Below, piece by piece: positions 1 through 8,657 of a stretch of 32,696 nt of DNA. The position numbers and the translations under genes were made by a program. The notes beneath the pieces are model-generated. The model made no database searches. It was not told the DNA's origin and saw only the letters and a program-made list of their open reading frames with translations. Within the stretch, counting starts at the first letter, position 1, and each line of letters opens with the position of its first letter. The stretch comes from an uncultured Alphaproteobacteria bacterium (GTDB lineage Bacteria > Pseudomonadota > Alphaproteobacteria > HIMB59 > GCA-002718135): contig CACLBK010000011.1 of assembly GCA_902605135.1 (NCBI GenBank), positions 1 to 32,696 of the forward strand, in the 5' to 3' direction.

Positions 1-48
1 ATGTTGTTTTAAAAAAATTAAAGTTAAAAATTAACAATTTTGACACAC

Positions 49-1113
49 TTAAATGTCTAACCACTTTCCAGAATCACTACTTTCGTAACATTTATCTAGG
101 ATTTGCTGTATTTCAGCTCCTCTTTCAAAATCAGGCTCATGATTTGTGTTACTTTCAATAGATTCAATAAATTTTTCAAAATTAGTCGGCGAAGGAGGGC
201 AGTTAATTTCTTCCCATTTTAATTTATCCTTGCCTGATAATTCTCGTTCAGTATCATTAGTAAACATAAACTTATTACCTTCATTAACAGGATCATCAAA
301 TTCAATTTTAACGGCACCTTTATCTCCAAATATTCTTAGTTCTAATCTATTTGAATAACCAGTTGCAAATCTAGTTGCATTAATAGTTCCTATTGCACCA
401 TTATCAAATTCCACCATAGATAAAAAAGTATCATTTGCATCCAAAATATAATCTTTAATTTTTTCTCCTTTTGAATGAAAAGTTTTTAAAAAAGAATTTA
501 GTCTCTTGATCTTTCCAATCGGCCGAGAAGCAAAATCAAAAATGTGAACGCCAATGTCACCTAATGTACCTTTGCTACCATGTTTTGTCGATAATCTCCA
601 AAGCCATTTATCTTGTTCTCTCCAGTTACCCCAGTAGTTTGATGTTAGCCAAGATTGATTATAATTTGCATCCATATGCATAATATTACCAATTTTACCT
701 TCTCTAACCATCTTGCAAAGTTCTTGATACCCAGAAGAATTACGGTAACTAAAATTAACCATGTTAATAAGGTTTTTATCTTTAAGTGCTTCACACATTA
801 ATTGAGCATCAGCATAATTTTCAGCTAGAGGTTTCTCACAAAAAATATGTTTATTTTTTTCTATAGATTTAATTGATATTTCTTTATGAAAAGCATCAGG
901 TGTTGTGTTAGAAATTGCATCTACATCTGATTTTTCTAAAAGTTCATCGACACTATTATATCTATGATGAATATTAAATTTTTCGCAAAACTCATTTAAT
1001 CTATCATTGTTTACATCGCATGCTGCAACAACATTTGAATTTTTGTTATCATTAAAAGCACTTGCATGCCATTCTGCTATTCCACCTGTTCCAACAATAC
1101 CAATCTTAATCAT
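49..1113 (-). CDS. Gfo/Idh/MocA family NAD(P)-dependent oxidoreductase
   Basis: This 354-aa protein is a soluble sugar or polyol dehydrogenase of the Gfo/Idh/MocA family. An N-terminal Rossmann domain opens with GIVGTGGIAEWH, and the family signature CEKPLAEN lies near residue 95. The C-terminal alpha/beta domain begins around residue 125. Length is normal for the family. It is the last gene of a minus-strand operon and its ATG overlaps the stop of the ThuA-like gene by 4 nt (ATGA), so translational coupling is likely. ThuB of the rhizobial trehalose/sucrose pathway is also a Gfo/Idh protein paired with ThuA and forms 3-keto sugars. A similar role here, oxidising the sugar imported by the adjacent ABC transporter, is inference and the substrate is unknown. 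Confidence 0.9.
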   Translation of the reverse strand: MIKIGIVGTGGIAEWHASAFNDNKNSNVVAACDVNNDRLNEFCEKFNIHHRYNSVDELLEKSDVDAISNTTPDAFHKEISIKSIEKNKHIFCEKPLAENYADAQLMCEALKDKNLINMVNFSYRNSSGYQELCKMVREGKIGNIMHMDANYNQSWLTSNYWGNWREQDKWLWRLSTKHGSKGTLGDIGVHIFDFASRPIGKIKRLNSFLKTFHSKGEKIKDYILDANDTFLSMVEFDNGAIGTINATRFATGYSNRLELRIFGDKGAVKIEFDDPVNEGNKFMFTNDTERELSGKDKLKWEEINCPPSPTNFEKFIESIESNTNHEPDFERGAEIQQILDKCYESSDSGKWLDI

Positions 1114-1895
1114 TTTTTATAGTTGTGATCGACTTGATATCCTTTAGTTTCAATTGGTTCAATAGGAGTTGTTCTTTCCATATTATCTATACCTTTAGCA
1201 ATTCTATCAATCCAAACACCTGATGTTTTTTCAGGACAAACCCAATGGACAGAATTTTTAACTACTCTTTGAACATCTTTATTATAATAAACCGGGTAAG
1301 ACTCATGACCTGGTCTAAAATAAAAGATCTTCCCATTACCTCTTTTATAACAAAGTCCTGATCTAAAAACCTCACCTCCTTCAAACCAACTTACAAATAC
1401 AGTTTCATCTGGTGCTGGAACTTGAAAAGGTTCTCCATACATTTCAGTCATTTCAATTTCAAAATATTCATCTAGACCCTCTGCAATAGGATGACCAGGA
1501 TTGCATATCCAAATTCTTTCCTTTTCACCTCTCTCAGCCCATCTAATATTTGCTGTAGTTCCCATCATTCTTTTAAAAATTTTAGAATGATGTCCAGAAT
1601 GTAAAACTAAAAGACCCATTCCTTCTAAAACTCTTTGCTGAATTCTATCGACAATTCTATCTTCAACCAATTTATGAGCTTTATGACCCCACCAAATTAA
1701 TACATCAGTCTTTTCTAATAACTCCTCACTTAAACCATGATCTTTTTCTTCAAGAGTAGCTGTTTTAATATTTAAATTTTTATCTTCAGATAAAAAATCT
1801 TTTATACAACCATGAATACCTTTTGGATAAATCGATTTTACATGTTCATCTTCCTGTTCATGAACAAATTCATTCCAAATAACTATGTTGACCAT
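1110..1895 (-). CDS. ThuA-like domain protein (trehalose utilisation family)
   Basis: This 261-aa protein resembles the ThuA family, which has a class I glutamine amidotransferase-like fold. Supporting stretches are VNIVIWNEFVHEQ at the N terminus, DVLIWWGHKAH near residue 85, a glycine and histidine-rich LVLHSGHHSKIF near residue 135, and FYFRPGHESYP near residue 210. No signal peptide is visible, so it should be cytoplasmic. It lies between the permease (4-nt gap) and a Gfo/Idh oxidoreductase (4-nt overlap). ThuA/ThuB-type pairs act together in oxidation of disaccharides to 3-keto forms in rhizobia, and ThuA-like proteins often accompany sugar oxidoreductases. The exact reaction of this member cannot be read from sequence. 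Confidence 0.87.
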   Translation of the reverse strand: MVNIVIWNEFVHEQEDEHVKSIYPKGIHGCIKDFLSEDKNLNIKTATLEEKDHGLSEELLEKTDVLIWWGHKAHKLVEDRIVDRIQQRVLEGMGLLVLHSGHHSKIFKRMMGTTANIRWAERGEKERIWICNPGHPIAEGLDEYFEIEMTEMYGEPFQVPAPDETVFVSWFEGGEVFRSGLCYKRGNGKIFYFRPGHESYPVYYNKDVQRVVKNSVHWVCPEKTSGVWIDRIAKGIDNMERTTPIEPIETKGYQVDHNYKK

Positions 1896-1899
1896 TATA

Positions 1900-2874
1900 T
1901 TACCTTACTCTTTCACCGTGTAGTCTATGACCAAGAAGAGCTAATAAAATAATTAAACCATTAAAAAACTGTCTCCATTCACCACTCCAACCTATTGCTA
2001 TTATACCAATTTCCATATATGCGATAATTCCTACACCAAAAACTGCCCCAATAATTGTACCCAAGCCACCCCAGTAAGGAGTGCCGCCAACAAACACTGC
2101 CGCAAGAGCTAATAACAAATATCCAAAACCTTGAGTTGGAAAAAAAGTATATGTAATCATAGTAGTAAATATTCCACCTATTGCTGCACCAACACCAACA
2201 AACATAAAAGCTTTTATTTTAACAGCATTTACATTAATTCCCATTTGTTCAGCACTTACTGTATTATCTCCAACGTGTTGAATATGGATTCCAAAAACAT
2301 GTTTATTAAAAAAATAGTAACAAAAAATTACAAATAATGCTGCCCAAAATATTTGCATCGGGAAGCCATAAAAATTGCCCACTAGTAAAGGATAAATCCA
2401 ATGATTTTCAACTTCCATAATTGTAATTGATCGACTATTCGTTAATAAAAGTATTACACCTCTTAGTAAAAATAACATTCCAAGAGAGGCCACAAGAGAT
2501 GAAAGTCTAAAAACAACTATTAAAGTACCTACTAATGCTCCTATAGCAGCTCCAGTTAAAATACCTAAAACAAAGCAAATTCCAGGATCTACACCATTTT
2601 TTACTAGTAATGCAAAAACGTAAGCTGCCACTGCATAAGTAGAGGCAAAAGAAAGATCTATTTCACCTGATGCAACTAAAAAAACTAAAGGAATAGTTAA
2701 AAAAATTAAAGTAGGCATCATTACAAATACAGATTGATGAAGATTAGGTCTAATCCATGCTTCAGGAGCGCCTATAAAAAAAATAACCATTAATAATATA
2801 AAATATCCAATACTTCCTAACGCTCTTCCATTTCTATGAAAGTAGTTACTAAAATTTGAATTTTTATTACTCAT
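1900..2874 (-). CDS. Sugar ABC transporter permease (RbsC/FrcC type, CUT2)
   Basis: This 324-aa integral membrane protein has about eight to ten hydrophobic segments and belongs to the RbsC-like branched-chain/ribose permease family. Characteristic stretches include GEIDLSFAS near residue 70 and the late loop VFVGGTPYWGGLGTIIGAVFG. Such permeases form homodimers, so one gene is enough. Its ATG overlaps the stop of the ATPase gene by one base (TAATG). Together with the upstream ATPase and binding protein it makes a complete CUT2 importer for a monosaccharide, polyol or related compound. The C terminus is short and basic (HRLHGERVR). Substrate is not predictable from this sequence alone. Confidence 0.92.
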   Translation of the reverse strand: MSNKNSNFSNYFHRNGRALGSIGYFILLMVIFFIGAPEAWIRPNLHQSVFVMMPTLIFLTIPLVFLVASGEIDLSFASTYAVAAYVFALLVKNGVDPGICFVLGILTGAAIGALVGTLIVVFRLSSLVASLGMLFLLRGVILLLTNSRSITIMEVENHWIYPLLVGNFYGFPMQIFWAALFVIFCYYFFNKHVFGIHIQHVGDNTVSAEQMGINVNAVKIKAFMFVGVGAAIGGIFTTMITYTFFPTQGFGYLLLALAAVFVGGTPYWGGLGTIIGAVFGVGIIAYMEIGIIAIGWSGEWRQFFNGLIILLALLGHRLHGERVR

Positions 2875-3620
2875 TAGTGTGTCTTTATTGTTTCTCTCAT
2901 TATTTTCATAAGTTCTTCTGGTGTAGATATATCATTTTTATTTAGTTGATGCACAACTTCTCCTCTATCTAAAATTACAAATCTATCTGAAATATCGTAA
3001 ACATGATAAATATTGTGACCAATAAATAGAACTGATCTATTTGATTTTTTAACATTTAAAACAAAATCAAAAACCTTCTGTGTTTCGTTCAAAGATAGAT
3101 TGTTTGTTGGCTCATCAAGTACAATTAATTCTGCATTATTATAAATAGCTCTTGCTATCGCTACACCTTGTCTCTCACCTCCAGACAAATTACCAACAGG
3201 AGATTCAGCATTTATTAATTTAGATGTAAAGCCTATTTCTCTGATTAATCTATTTGCTTCATAAATTTGTTCTTTTTCTTTTATAAATCCAAATGGATAT
3301 CTTAATTCTTTACCCATAAAAATATTTTTAACTATTGATTGTTGTGGTGTTAAAGCTCTATCCTGAAAAACTGTTTCGATGCCTGACTCTCGTGCTTTTA
3401 ATGCATTCCAATTAGTAATTTTATCGCCTCTTATAAAAATTTCTCCTTCATCCGGGCTATACACACCCACTAATGTTTTAATTAATGTTGATTTACCTGC
3501 TCCGTTATCTCCAATTAAACCGACAACTTCACCTCGAGTAACTTTTAAAGAAGCTTTGTTTAAAGCCGTAATGCCTCCAAATCTTTTTGTAACTTTATTT
3601 AATTCAATGATGTTTTCCAT
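2874..3620 (-). CDS. Sugar ABC transporter ATP-binding protein, single domain (FrcA-like)
   Basis: This 248-aa protein is one ABC ATPase domain. Walker A is GDNGAGKST at residues 37-45, the signature LSGGERQ at 145-151, Walker B LIVLDEP at 165-171, and the switch histidine is in FIGHN near residue 202. Most CUT2 systems, such as RbsA, use a fused double ATPase of about 500 aa. A single domain with an RbsC-type permease resembles the fructose system Frc of Sinorhizobium. The gene begins 51 nt after the binding-protein stop, with a strong hairpin in between, and ends in a 1-nt overlap with the permease. It energises import from the cytoplasmic face. Confidence 0.93.
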   Translation of the reverse strand: MENIIELNKVTKRFGGITALNKASLKVTRGEVVGLIGDNGAGKSTLIKTLVGVYSPDEGEIFIRGDKITNWNALKARESGIETVFQDRALTPQQSIVKNIFMGKELRYPFGFIKEKEQIYEANRLIREIGFTSKLINAESPVGNLSGGERQGVAIARAIYNNAELIVLDEPTNNLSLNETQKVFDFVLNVKKSNRSVLFIGHNIYHVYDISDRFVILDRGEVVHQLNKNDISTPEELMKIMRETIKTH

Positions 3621-3632
3621 AAATTATTTATC

Positions 3633-3659
3633 GCTAACCCATTTTTTAAATGGGTTAGC
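3633..3659 (-). other. 12-bp stem, 3-nt loop hairpin after the binding-protein gene
   Basis: GCTAACCCATTT and its exact reverse complement AAATGGGTTAGC flank a 3-nt loop, giving a perfect 12-bp stem. In the minus-strand transcript it lies 12 nt after the binding-protein stop and before the ATPase start. No clean U-tract follows in that direction, so it fits a partial terminator or 3'-end stabiliser that raises binding-protein mRNA over that of the ATPase and permease. That role is inferred from similar layouts in other binding-protein operons. Confidence 0.7.
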
Positions 3660-3671
3660 AAAGTAAGAAGA

Positions 3672-4667
3672 TTATCTTAAACCTGCATCAGCTAAAGCTT
3701 TAACAGCTTGATAATTATTTGTATCAACAAATCCTGCTCCAGTATCTTGGTTTATCGCACCAGTACCAAGTACAGCTGTTTGGCAAAGTGATAGAACTGG
3801 AAGATAACCTTGAAGGAAAGGTTGTTGATCTGAAGTTAGATGAACATATCCTTTTTCAAAAGCTGACATTATTTGTGGACTAGTATCAAAACCAATTTGA
3901 AGTAATTCACCAGGCCCATAACCTGCAGCTTTAGCAATACCCTCAGCAACATTCATAATATCACTTCCAGAGTGAACAATAACTTTTGTTTCTGGATTTG
4001 CATTAAGAGCTGCTGAAAAAATTGGAATAGTCATATTAGGGTCTGAGGCATATTTAGGATCACCATCAAGAACAGTAACTGTCATACCATGCTCTTCAAA
4101 TACGATTCTTGCACCATCTTCTCTTTGAGCTCTAGCATAGTCACCAAGGGGAACCATTACTATGGCGTGATCTCCTGCTTCAAAACCAAATTGTCTAATT
4201 GCTTCTCTTGCAAGAGCTTTACCTTGAGTTGCTAAATTTGCACCAACGTATCCGCCACCGTATTTTGCTCTTACACCTGATGGATCAACGTTTTGATATG
4301 TCATCAAAATACCATTATCAGCAGCTTGTCTCGCTAAAGGCATAAGTGCTTCATCTCCTGGATGTCCCATCATTGCAATAGCGTCAACACCAAGACCAAC
4401 GGACTCTCTAAGTTGACGAACCATTTTTTCAAAATCCCATTCTGAATAAATAATTTCTGCATCTGCACCAGTGTCTCTAATTGCATTCATTGCCCCTGCT
4501 GCAACTATACCAGCAAAACCACCTGCTTCAGGACCACCAGCATAAAAATGCATTTTTACATCTGAGCACCATTTATCACCTAGGTCTTGTCCAGTTGGAG
4601 CAGCATAAGCTTGCATAGAAACTGGAAAAAGAAATAAAGTAATAAGAAGTAATTTAATAATTTTCAT
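3672..4667 (-). CDS. Periplasmic sugar-binding protein of ABC transporter (RbsB-like)
   Basis: The preferred start at 4667 gives 331 aa. It has a GGAGG Shine-Dalgarno 4 nt upstream and begins with a clear signal peptide, MKIIKLLLITLFLFPVS, probably cleaved in the AYAA region. The ORF-track start at 4748 adds 27 unlikely residues. The mature protein is a type I periplasmic binding protein (Peripla_BP_4 style). It has VDAIAMMGHPGDEAL around residue 100 and IGFDTSPQIMSAFEKG near residue 260. It is richer in Ala, Gly and Asp and poorer in Lys than its neighbours, as expected for an abundant exported protein. It captures the substrate for the adjacent permease and ATPase. The aldehyde dehydrogenase just upstream hints at a carbohydrate or polyol, but the ligand is unknown. 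Confidence 0.92.
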   Translation of the reverse strand: MKIIKLLLITLFLFPVSMQAYAAPTGQDLGDKWCSDVKMHFYAGGPEAGGFAGIVAAGAMNAIRDTGADAEIIYSEWDFEKMVRQLRESVGLGVDAIAMMGHPGDEALMPLARQAADNGILMTYQNVDPSGVRAKYGGGYVGANLATQGKALAREAIRQFGFEAGDHAIVMVPLGDYARAQREDGARIVFEEHGMTVTVLDGDPKYASDPNMTIPIFSAALNANPETKVIVHSGSDIMNVAEGIAKAAGYGPGELLQIGFDTSPQIMSAFEKGYVHLTSDQQPFLQGYLPVLSLCQTAVLGTGAINQDTGAGFVDTNNYQAVKALADAGLR

Positions 4668-4671
4668 ATTT

Positions 4672-4676
4672 CCTCC
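4672..4676 (-). promoter_or_regulatory. Full Shine-Dalgarno GGAGG deciding the binding-protein start
   Basis: On the minus strand GGGAGGAAAT immediately precedes ATG at 4667. It selects the signal-peptide start over the upstream in-frame ATG at 4748, which has no such site. Confidence 0.8.
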
Positions 4677-4748
4677 CACGGATTTATTTTTAAAAGTAAT
4701 ATTAAATAATAATAATAAAGTTAAACTAAAATTACTTGTAAATGTCAA

Positions 4749-6185
4749 CTAGTAGAGTCTTCTACTTATTCGCTTTGTTTGTCCATGACTATAAACGCCA
4801 TCAACCCCACCATCTCTTCCATAACCTGACCTTTTATATCCTCCTCCAGGAAGATTATTACCATCTACAAACCAATCATTTTGCCAAATTATTCCAGCCT
4901 GAATTCTATCAGCAGTCCATTTTGCTTTTTGGTCATCTGAGGTAAACACTCCCGAAGCAAGACCATATTTTGTTGAATTAGCTATATTTATTGCTTCTTC
5001 TTCATCTTCAAAATCAAATATTGAAGTAACAGGACCAAATATTTCTTCTTGAGCAATCGTAGCATCAACTTTGACATTATCGAAAATAGTTGGTTCATAG
5101 AAATTACCATCATCTCTTTTAGCTTTATCTCCGCCTATGGTTAAGGTAGCACCAGATTGTATACCAGATTTTACATAATTTGAGACTCTTTGTAATTGAT
5201 CAGTCGATATTAAAGGTGTTACATCCGTTCCTTCCTCATCACCTGCACCTATTTTTAATTTTTGCGTTTTTGCAACTAGCTTTGTCATATACTCATCTTT
5301 TATTTTTGGGTGAATAATAACCCTAGACATTGCAACGCATATTTGACCAGCATTAGGTTTAAAGATTCCTTTGACTGTACTATCTACAGCTTTGTCTATA
5401 TCAGCATCAGGATAAATTATAGCTGCAGATTTACCGCCTAGCTCAAAATGTGTAGGTATAATTCTGTCTGCTGTTTCTTTAAGAATTTCTGAAGCAACCT
5501 CCGGTGAGCCGGTAAAAACAATGTAATCACTTCCTGGGTGCTGCACCAATTTACGTCCAGTTGTTTCTCCATAACCATGGACAATATTTATAATTCCTTT
5601 TGGAACACCAACATCTTCAAATATTTGTCCATAAAAATTTGAAGAAATAGGGCATAGTTCAGGAGGTTTTATTACTATAGTATTCCCTACAATCCAGTTT
5701 TGTGCAACCATCCCTGAAAATATAGAGACAGGATAATTCCAAGGAACAATTTGCAGCGCTACTCCGAAAGGTTCAAGAACTACATAGTTTAAAGTATCAA
5801 GACCAGAGGGTATTAATTTATGTTCTATTTTATCAGTTAATCCTGCATAAAAATCAAAAGTATCTGCTGCTCCTTTAAACTCATCTACACATTGTTTAAT
5901 TGTTTTTCCATTTTCTTGACTAAGGAGTTTTCCACCTTCATCTTTTCTCTCTCTTAATTTTTGAGCAATCGCTCTCATCATATTAGATTTATCTTTAGCA
6001 TCCATATCCAATAAAATTCTTTTATCGAAAGCTCTTTTTGCTGCTTGAAATGCTAAATCTATTTCTTCATCTAAAGCTTCATCAATATTACCTACAATTT
6101 TTTGGTTTGCAGGATTTAAAACTGCAATATTTTTTTTAGATAATGAATTAATGAATTTACCATCAATAAAATTTCTCAACTCCAT
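4749..6185 (-). CDS. NAD(P)-dependent aldehyde dehydrogenase
   Basis: This 478-aa protein is a standard-length ALDH superfamily enzyme that oxidises an aldehyde to its carboxylate. Visible motifs are PWNYP at residues 148-152, the cofactor-binding KPPELCP near 173, FTGS at 224-227, the general-base glutamate in FELGGKSA (E248), and the catalytic cysteine in NAGQICVA (C283). It is the first gene of the transporter, ThuA and Gfo/Idh run, 46 nt after the desaturase stop and 81 nt before the binding-protein ATG. Context suggests it acts on an aldehyde formed from the imported sugar or polyol. It resembles broad betaine-aldehyde or lactaldehyde type ALDHs, and no specific substrate is assigned. 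Confidence 0.93.
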   Translation of the reverse strand: MELRNFIDGKFINSLSKKNIAVLNPANQKIVGNIDEALDEEIDLAFQAAKRAFDKRILLDMDAKDKSNMMRAIAQKLRERKDEGGKLLSQENGKTIKQCVDEFKGAADTFDFYAGLTDKIEHKLIPSGLDTLNYVVLEPFGVALQIVPWNYPVSIFSGMVAQNWIVGNTIVIKPPELCPISSNFYGQIFEDVGVPKGIINIVHGYGETTGRKLVQHPGSDYIVFTGSPEVASEILKETADRIIPTHFELGGKSAAIIYPDADIDKAVDSTVKGIFKPNAGQICVAMSRVIIHPKIKDEYMTKLVAKTQKLKIGAGDEEGTDVTPLISTDQLQRVSNYVKSGIQSGATLTIGGDKAKRDDGNFYEPTIFDNVKVDATIAQEEIFGPVTSIFDFEDEEEAINIANSTKYGLASGVFTSDDQKAKWTADRIQAGIIWQNDWFVDGNNLPGGGYKRSGYGRDGGVDGVYSHGQTKRISRRLY

Positions 6186-6231
6186 ATAATCTTATAAATA
6201 AAACTAAAGTTAAAGATGTGTCAAGTACAGT

Positions 6232-7245
6232 TTAGTTATTAGGAACTTTAACAGGAATAAAGTAATCAGGATTTTTAGATTTCTTAATAACAGCTGGTAT
6301 AATTTCTTTATAAGCTGAAAATAATGTCTGTGGTTCTGGTAATTGTTCTTTTATTACCTCATACAATTTTGGAAGATTATATGATGGAACCATTGGAAAC
6401 ATATGGTGTTCAATATGATACTCCATCTTCCAATATATAAAACTAAAAATAGGATTTAATCTAACAGATCTTGTAGACAGCCGATGATCTTTGGTATTTT
6501 CTTGAAGGCCCATATGCTGAGTTAACCCCCATATGCCATTAAAAGTTGAGAAAAATTTTGGCACTAAAAATAATAAAATTGGAAGTAAGGAAGCAAAGTA
6601 AATTGAAGAAATGATTATACAAACCCAAAGTAAGATAAAAATTCTAGAACTATTAATGCATTTACTTGTTTGATCTTCAGGAATACAATCTTTCATTACA
6701 TCTGTTTTTACTCCAAAAGCATGCAATATTATCTCAACATAAAGAGATTTATGAATAGTAAAAAAACCAATTCCAGGAATAAAGTTTATTAAAAAGCTTA
6801 ATAGGGTATGTTTAGAAAAAATACTTCCATCAGCTTCATAGTCATGTGGATCAACTGAAGCTGTATAACTATGATGAAGAGAATGACTCCATCTCCAACG
6901 AACAGGTTCGAAATTATTCATGAAACTTGCAATATGATAGAAAAAATCGTTTAATTTTCGTGTTTTGAAAGCTGTTCTATGGCCACACTCATGCCAAATA
7001 GCATCTGCTCCACCCCAAAACATACAATATGTGAGATAAAAAGGTATGAACCACCATGTTTGCCAAAAATAAACTGATAGAAAACCTAAAGCAGACAAAG
7101 ATAAGGCAAAAATTATTAAATGTTTCCATCCTTCATAATTAGTTCTTTTGGAGAGATTTTTTAATGTTTTTCGGTCTATATTGGCTCTAAACCACTCACT
7201 GGAAATACTATTAATACCAGTCTGTATTTTTTTATTATTTGACAT
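6232..7245 (-). CDS. Membrane fatty acid desaturase
   Basis: This 337-aa integral membrane di-iron enzyme carries the three histidine boxes of the desaturase/hydroxylase superfamily: HECGH at 85-89, HSLHH at 121-125 and HIEHH at 277-281. Hydrophobic pairs lie around residues 42-80 and 150-235. It would introduce a double bond into a fatty acyl chain or oxidise a similar lipid substrate, possibly for membrane fluidity. It lies in the same direction as the ALDH operon, 46 nt upstream, and is divergent from ugd across a 116-nt AT-rich spacer. Alkane hydroxylases and carotenoid ketolases have related boxes, so the substrate is open, but HIEHH followed by FP is typical of acyl desaturases. Confidence 0.9.
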   Translation of the reverse strand: MSNNKKIQTGINSISSEWFRANIDRKTLKNLSKRTNYEGWKHLIIFALSLSALGFLSVYFWQTWWFIPFYLTYCMFWGGADAIWHECGHRTAFKTRKLNDFFYHIASFMNNFEPVRWRWSHSLHHSYTASVDPHDYEADGSIFSKHTLLSFLINFIPGIGFFTIHKSLYVEIILHAFGVKTDVMKDCIPEDQTSKCINSSRIFILLWVCIIISSIYFASLLPILLFLVPKFFSTFNGIWGLTQHMGLQENTKDHRLSTRSVRLNPIFSFIYWKMEYHIEHHMFPMVPSYNLPKLYEVIKEQLPEPQTLFSAYKEIIPAVIKKSKNPDYFIPVKVPNN

Positions 7246-7361
7246 AATTTGTTTATAATTAATAAAAAATTAATAATTTTCCAGTTATTTCCTATTAATA
7301 ATTTATAACAAATGAGTAATAATTAGTTTATTTAGCAAAAATTGGAAAAAATTTTAAGATA

Positions 7362-8657
7362 ATGAATCTTACAATAGTTGGAACAGGTTATGTCGGGTTA
7401 GTTACAGGCGTATGTTTTGCAGAGTTTGGTTATTCCGTAAAATGTATCGATAAAGATTCGAAGCGACTTGAAAAACTTAAATCTGGTAAGTGCCCATTTT
7501 ATGAGCCTGGAATGGATGAACTTTTAGATAAGCATATCAATAAAACCAAATTGATATCTTTTGATTACACTCTACAAAATAACTTAAATAATTCTGATAT
7601 TGTTTTTATTACTGTTGGAACTCCTACAAGAAGATTAGAAGATGAGGCTGATTTAAGTTTTGTTTGGCAAGTCGCAGAAGAAATTGCAGAAAATATAAAT
7701 AAATATTGTTTAGTTGTAACCAAATCAACTGTTCCAGTTGGAACGACAAGAGAAGTAAAAAAAATTATTTCAAACAAAGTTGATGAAAAACTTTTTGATG
7801 TTGTATCAAACCCAGAATTCCTTCGTGAGGGCTCTGCAATTGATGATTTTATTAGGCCAGATAGAGTAGTTATTGGAACAGAAAATAAAAAATCTGAAAC
7901 TATAATGAAGAACCTATATAGACCTCTGTTTCTCAAAGAGACCCCTATAGTATCTACTTCAATTGAAACATCAGAAATTATTAAATATGCATCAAATAGT
8001 TTTCTCGCAACAAAAATAGCTTTTATAAATGAAGTTGCTGATTTATGTGAAGTTGTTGGTGCAGATGTTCAGCAAGTTGCTCACGCAATGGGTATAGATA
8101 AAAGGATAGGATCTAAATTTTTAAATGCGGGCCCTGGTTTTGGTGGTTCTTGCTTTCCCAAAGATGTAAAAGCTTTTTCATCAACTGCTAAAAAGAAAAA
8201 TGTTGAACTATTAATTATTAATGCAGTTAATAAATCTAATCAAGAGCGTATAAAAAAAATTTCAGATAAAATTATCTCTAATATAAAAAAAAATTCTACC
8301 ATTTGTTTTCTTGGCTTAAGCTTCAAACCTAATACTGACGATGTAAGAGACTCTACATCTATTAAAATTGCATCAAAATTATTTGAAAAAGGCTATAAAC
8401 TTCAATGCTATGATCCTGAAGCAATGAAAAATGCAAAAAATGAAAATTCAAATTTATTTTTTTTTAGTTCTGCTTATGAAGCATGTGAAGGAGCATCAGC
8501 AATTATCATTGGAACAGAATGGAATGAATTCAGGGCATTAAATTTTAATAAAATATCAAAAATACTAAAAGAAAAAATAATTTTTGATTTAAGAAATATT
8601 TACATCCCAGAAGATTTAAAAAAATTAGGATTTGAATATTATGGCACTGGTAAATAA
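7362..8657 (+). CDS. ugd: UDP-glucose 6-dehydrogenase
   Basis: This 431-aa enzyme oxidises UDP-glucose to UDP-glucuronate with NAD. The N-terminal Rossmann motif is VGTGYVGLV at residues 6-14, followed by STVPVGT near 122. The catalytic cysteine is C264 in GPGFGGSCFPKD, and a second Rossmann-like domain near residue 305 includes GLSFKPNTDDVRDS. Length fits bacterial UGDs. UDP-glucuronate feeds capsule, lipopolysaccharide or glycolipid synthesis. The next gene, a phosphohexomutase, starts before this one ends, so the two are probably co-transcribed and supply sugar nucleotides together. Confidence 0.96.
   Translation: MNLTIVGTGYVGLVTGVCFAEFGYSVKCIDKDSKRLEKLKSGKCPFYEPGMDELLDKHINKTKLISFDYTLQNNLNNSDIVFITVGTPTRRLEDEADLSFVWQVAEEIAENINKYCLVVTKSTVPVGTTREVKKIISNKVDEKLFDVVSNPEFLREGSAIDDFIRPDRVVIGTENKKSETIMKNLYRPLFLKETPIVSTSIETSEIIKYASNSFLATKIAFINEVADLCEVVGADVQQVAHAMGIDKRIGSKFLNAGPGFGGSCFPKDVKAFSSTAKKKNVELLIINAVNKSNQERIKKISDKIISNIKKNSTICFLGLSFKPNTDDVRDSTSIKIASKLFEKGYKLQCYDPEAMKNAKNENSNLFFFSSAYEACEGASAIIIGTEWNEFRALNFNKISKILKEKIIFDLRNIYIPEDLKKLGFEYYGTGK

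Noticed and set aside
38-70. TTGACA-like box near the left edge as a plus-strand promoter
   Set aside because: It lies at the 3' end of a minus-strand gene with no matching -10 box or plus-strand gene downstream.
146-358. ORF-track entry on the plus strand inside the Gfo/Idh gene
   Set aside because: Antisense shadow of a clear enzyme gene with no family-like sequence. The same applies to track entries at 2131, 3379, 4742, 7565, 11329, 11423, 12944, 14469, 15528, 15736, 20109, 24373, 29176 and 30332.
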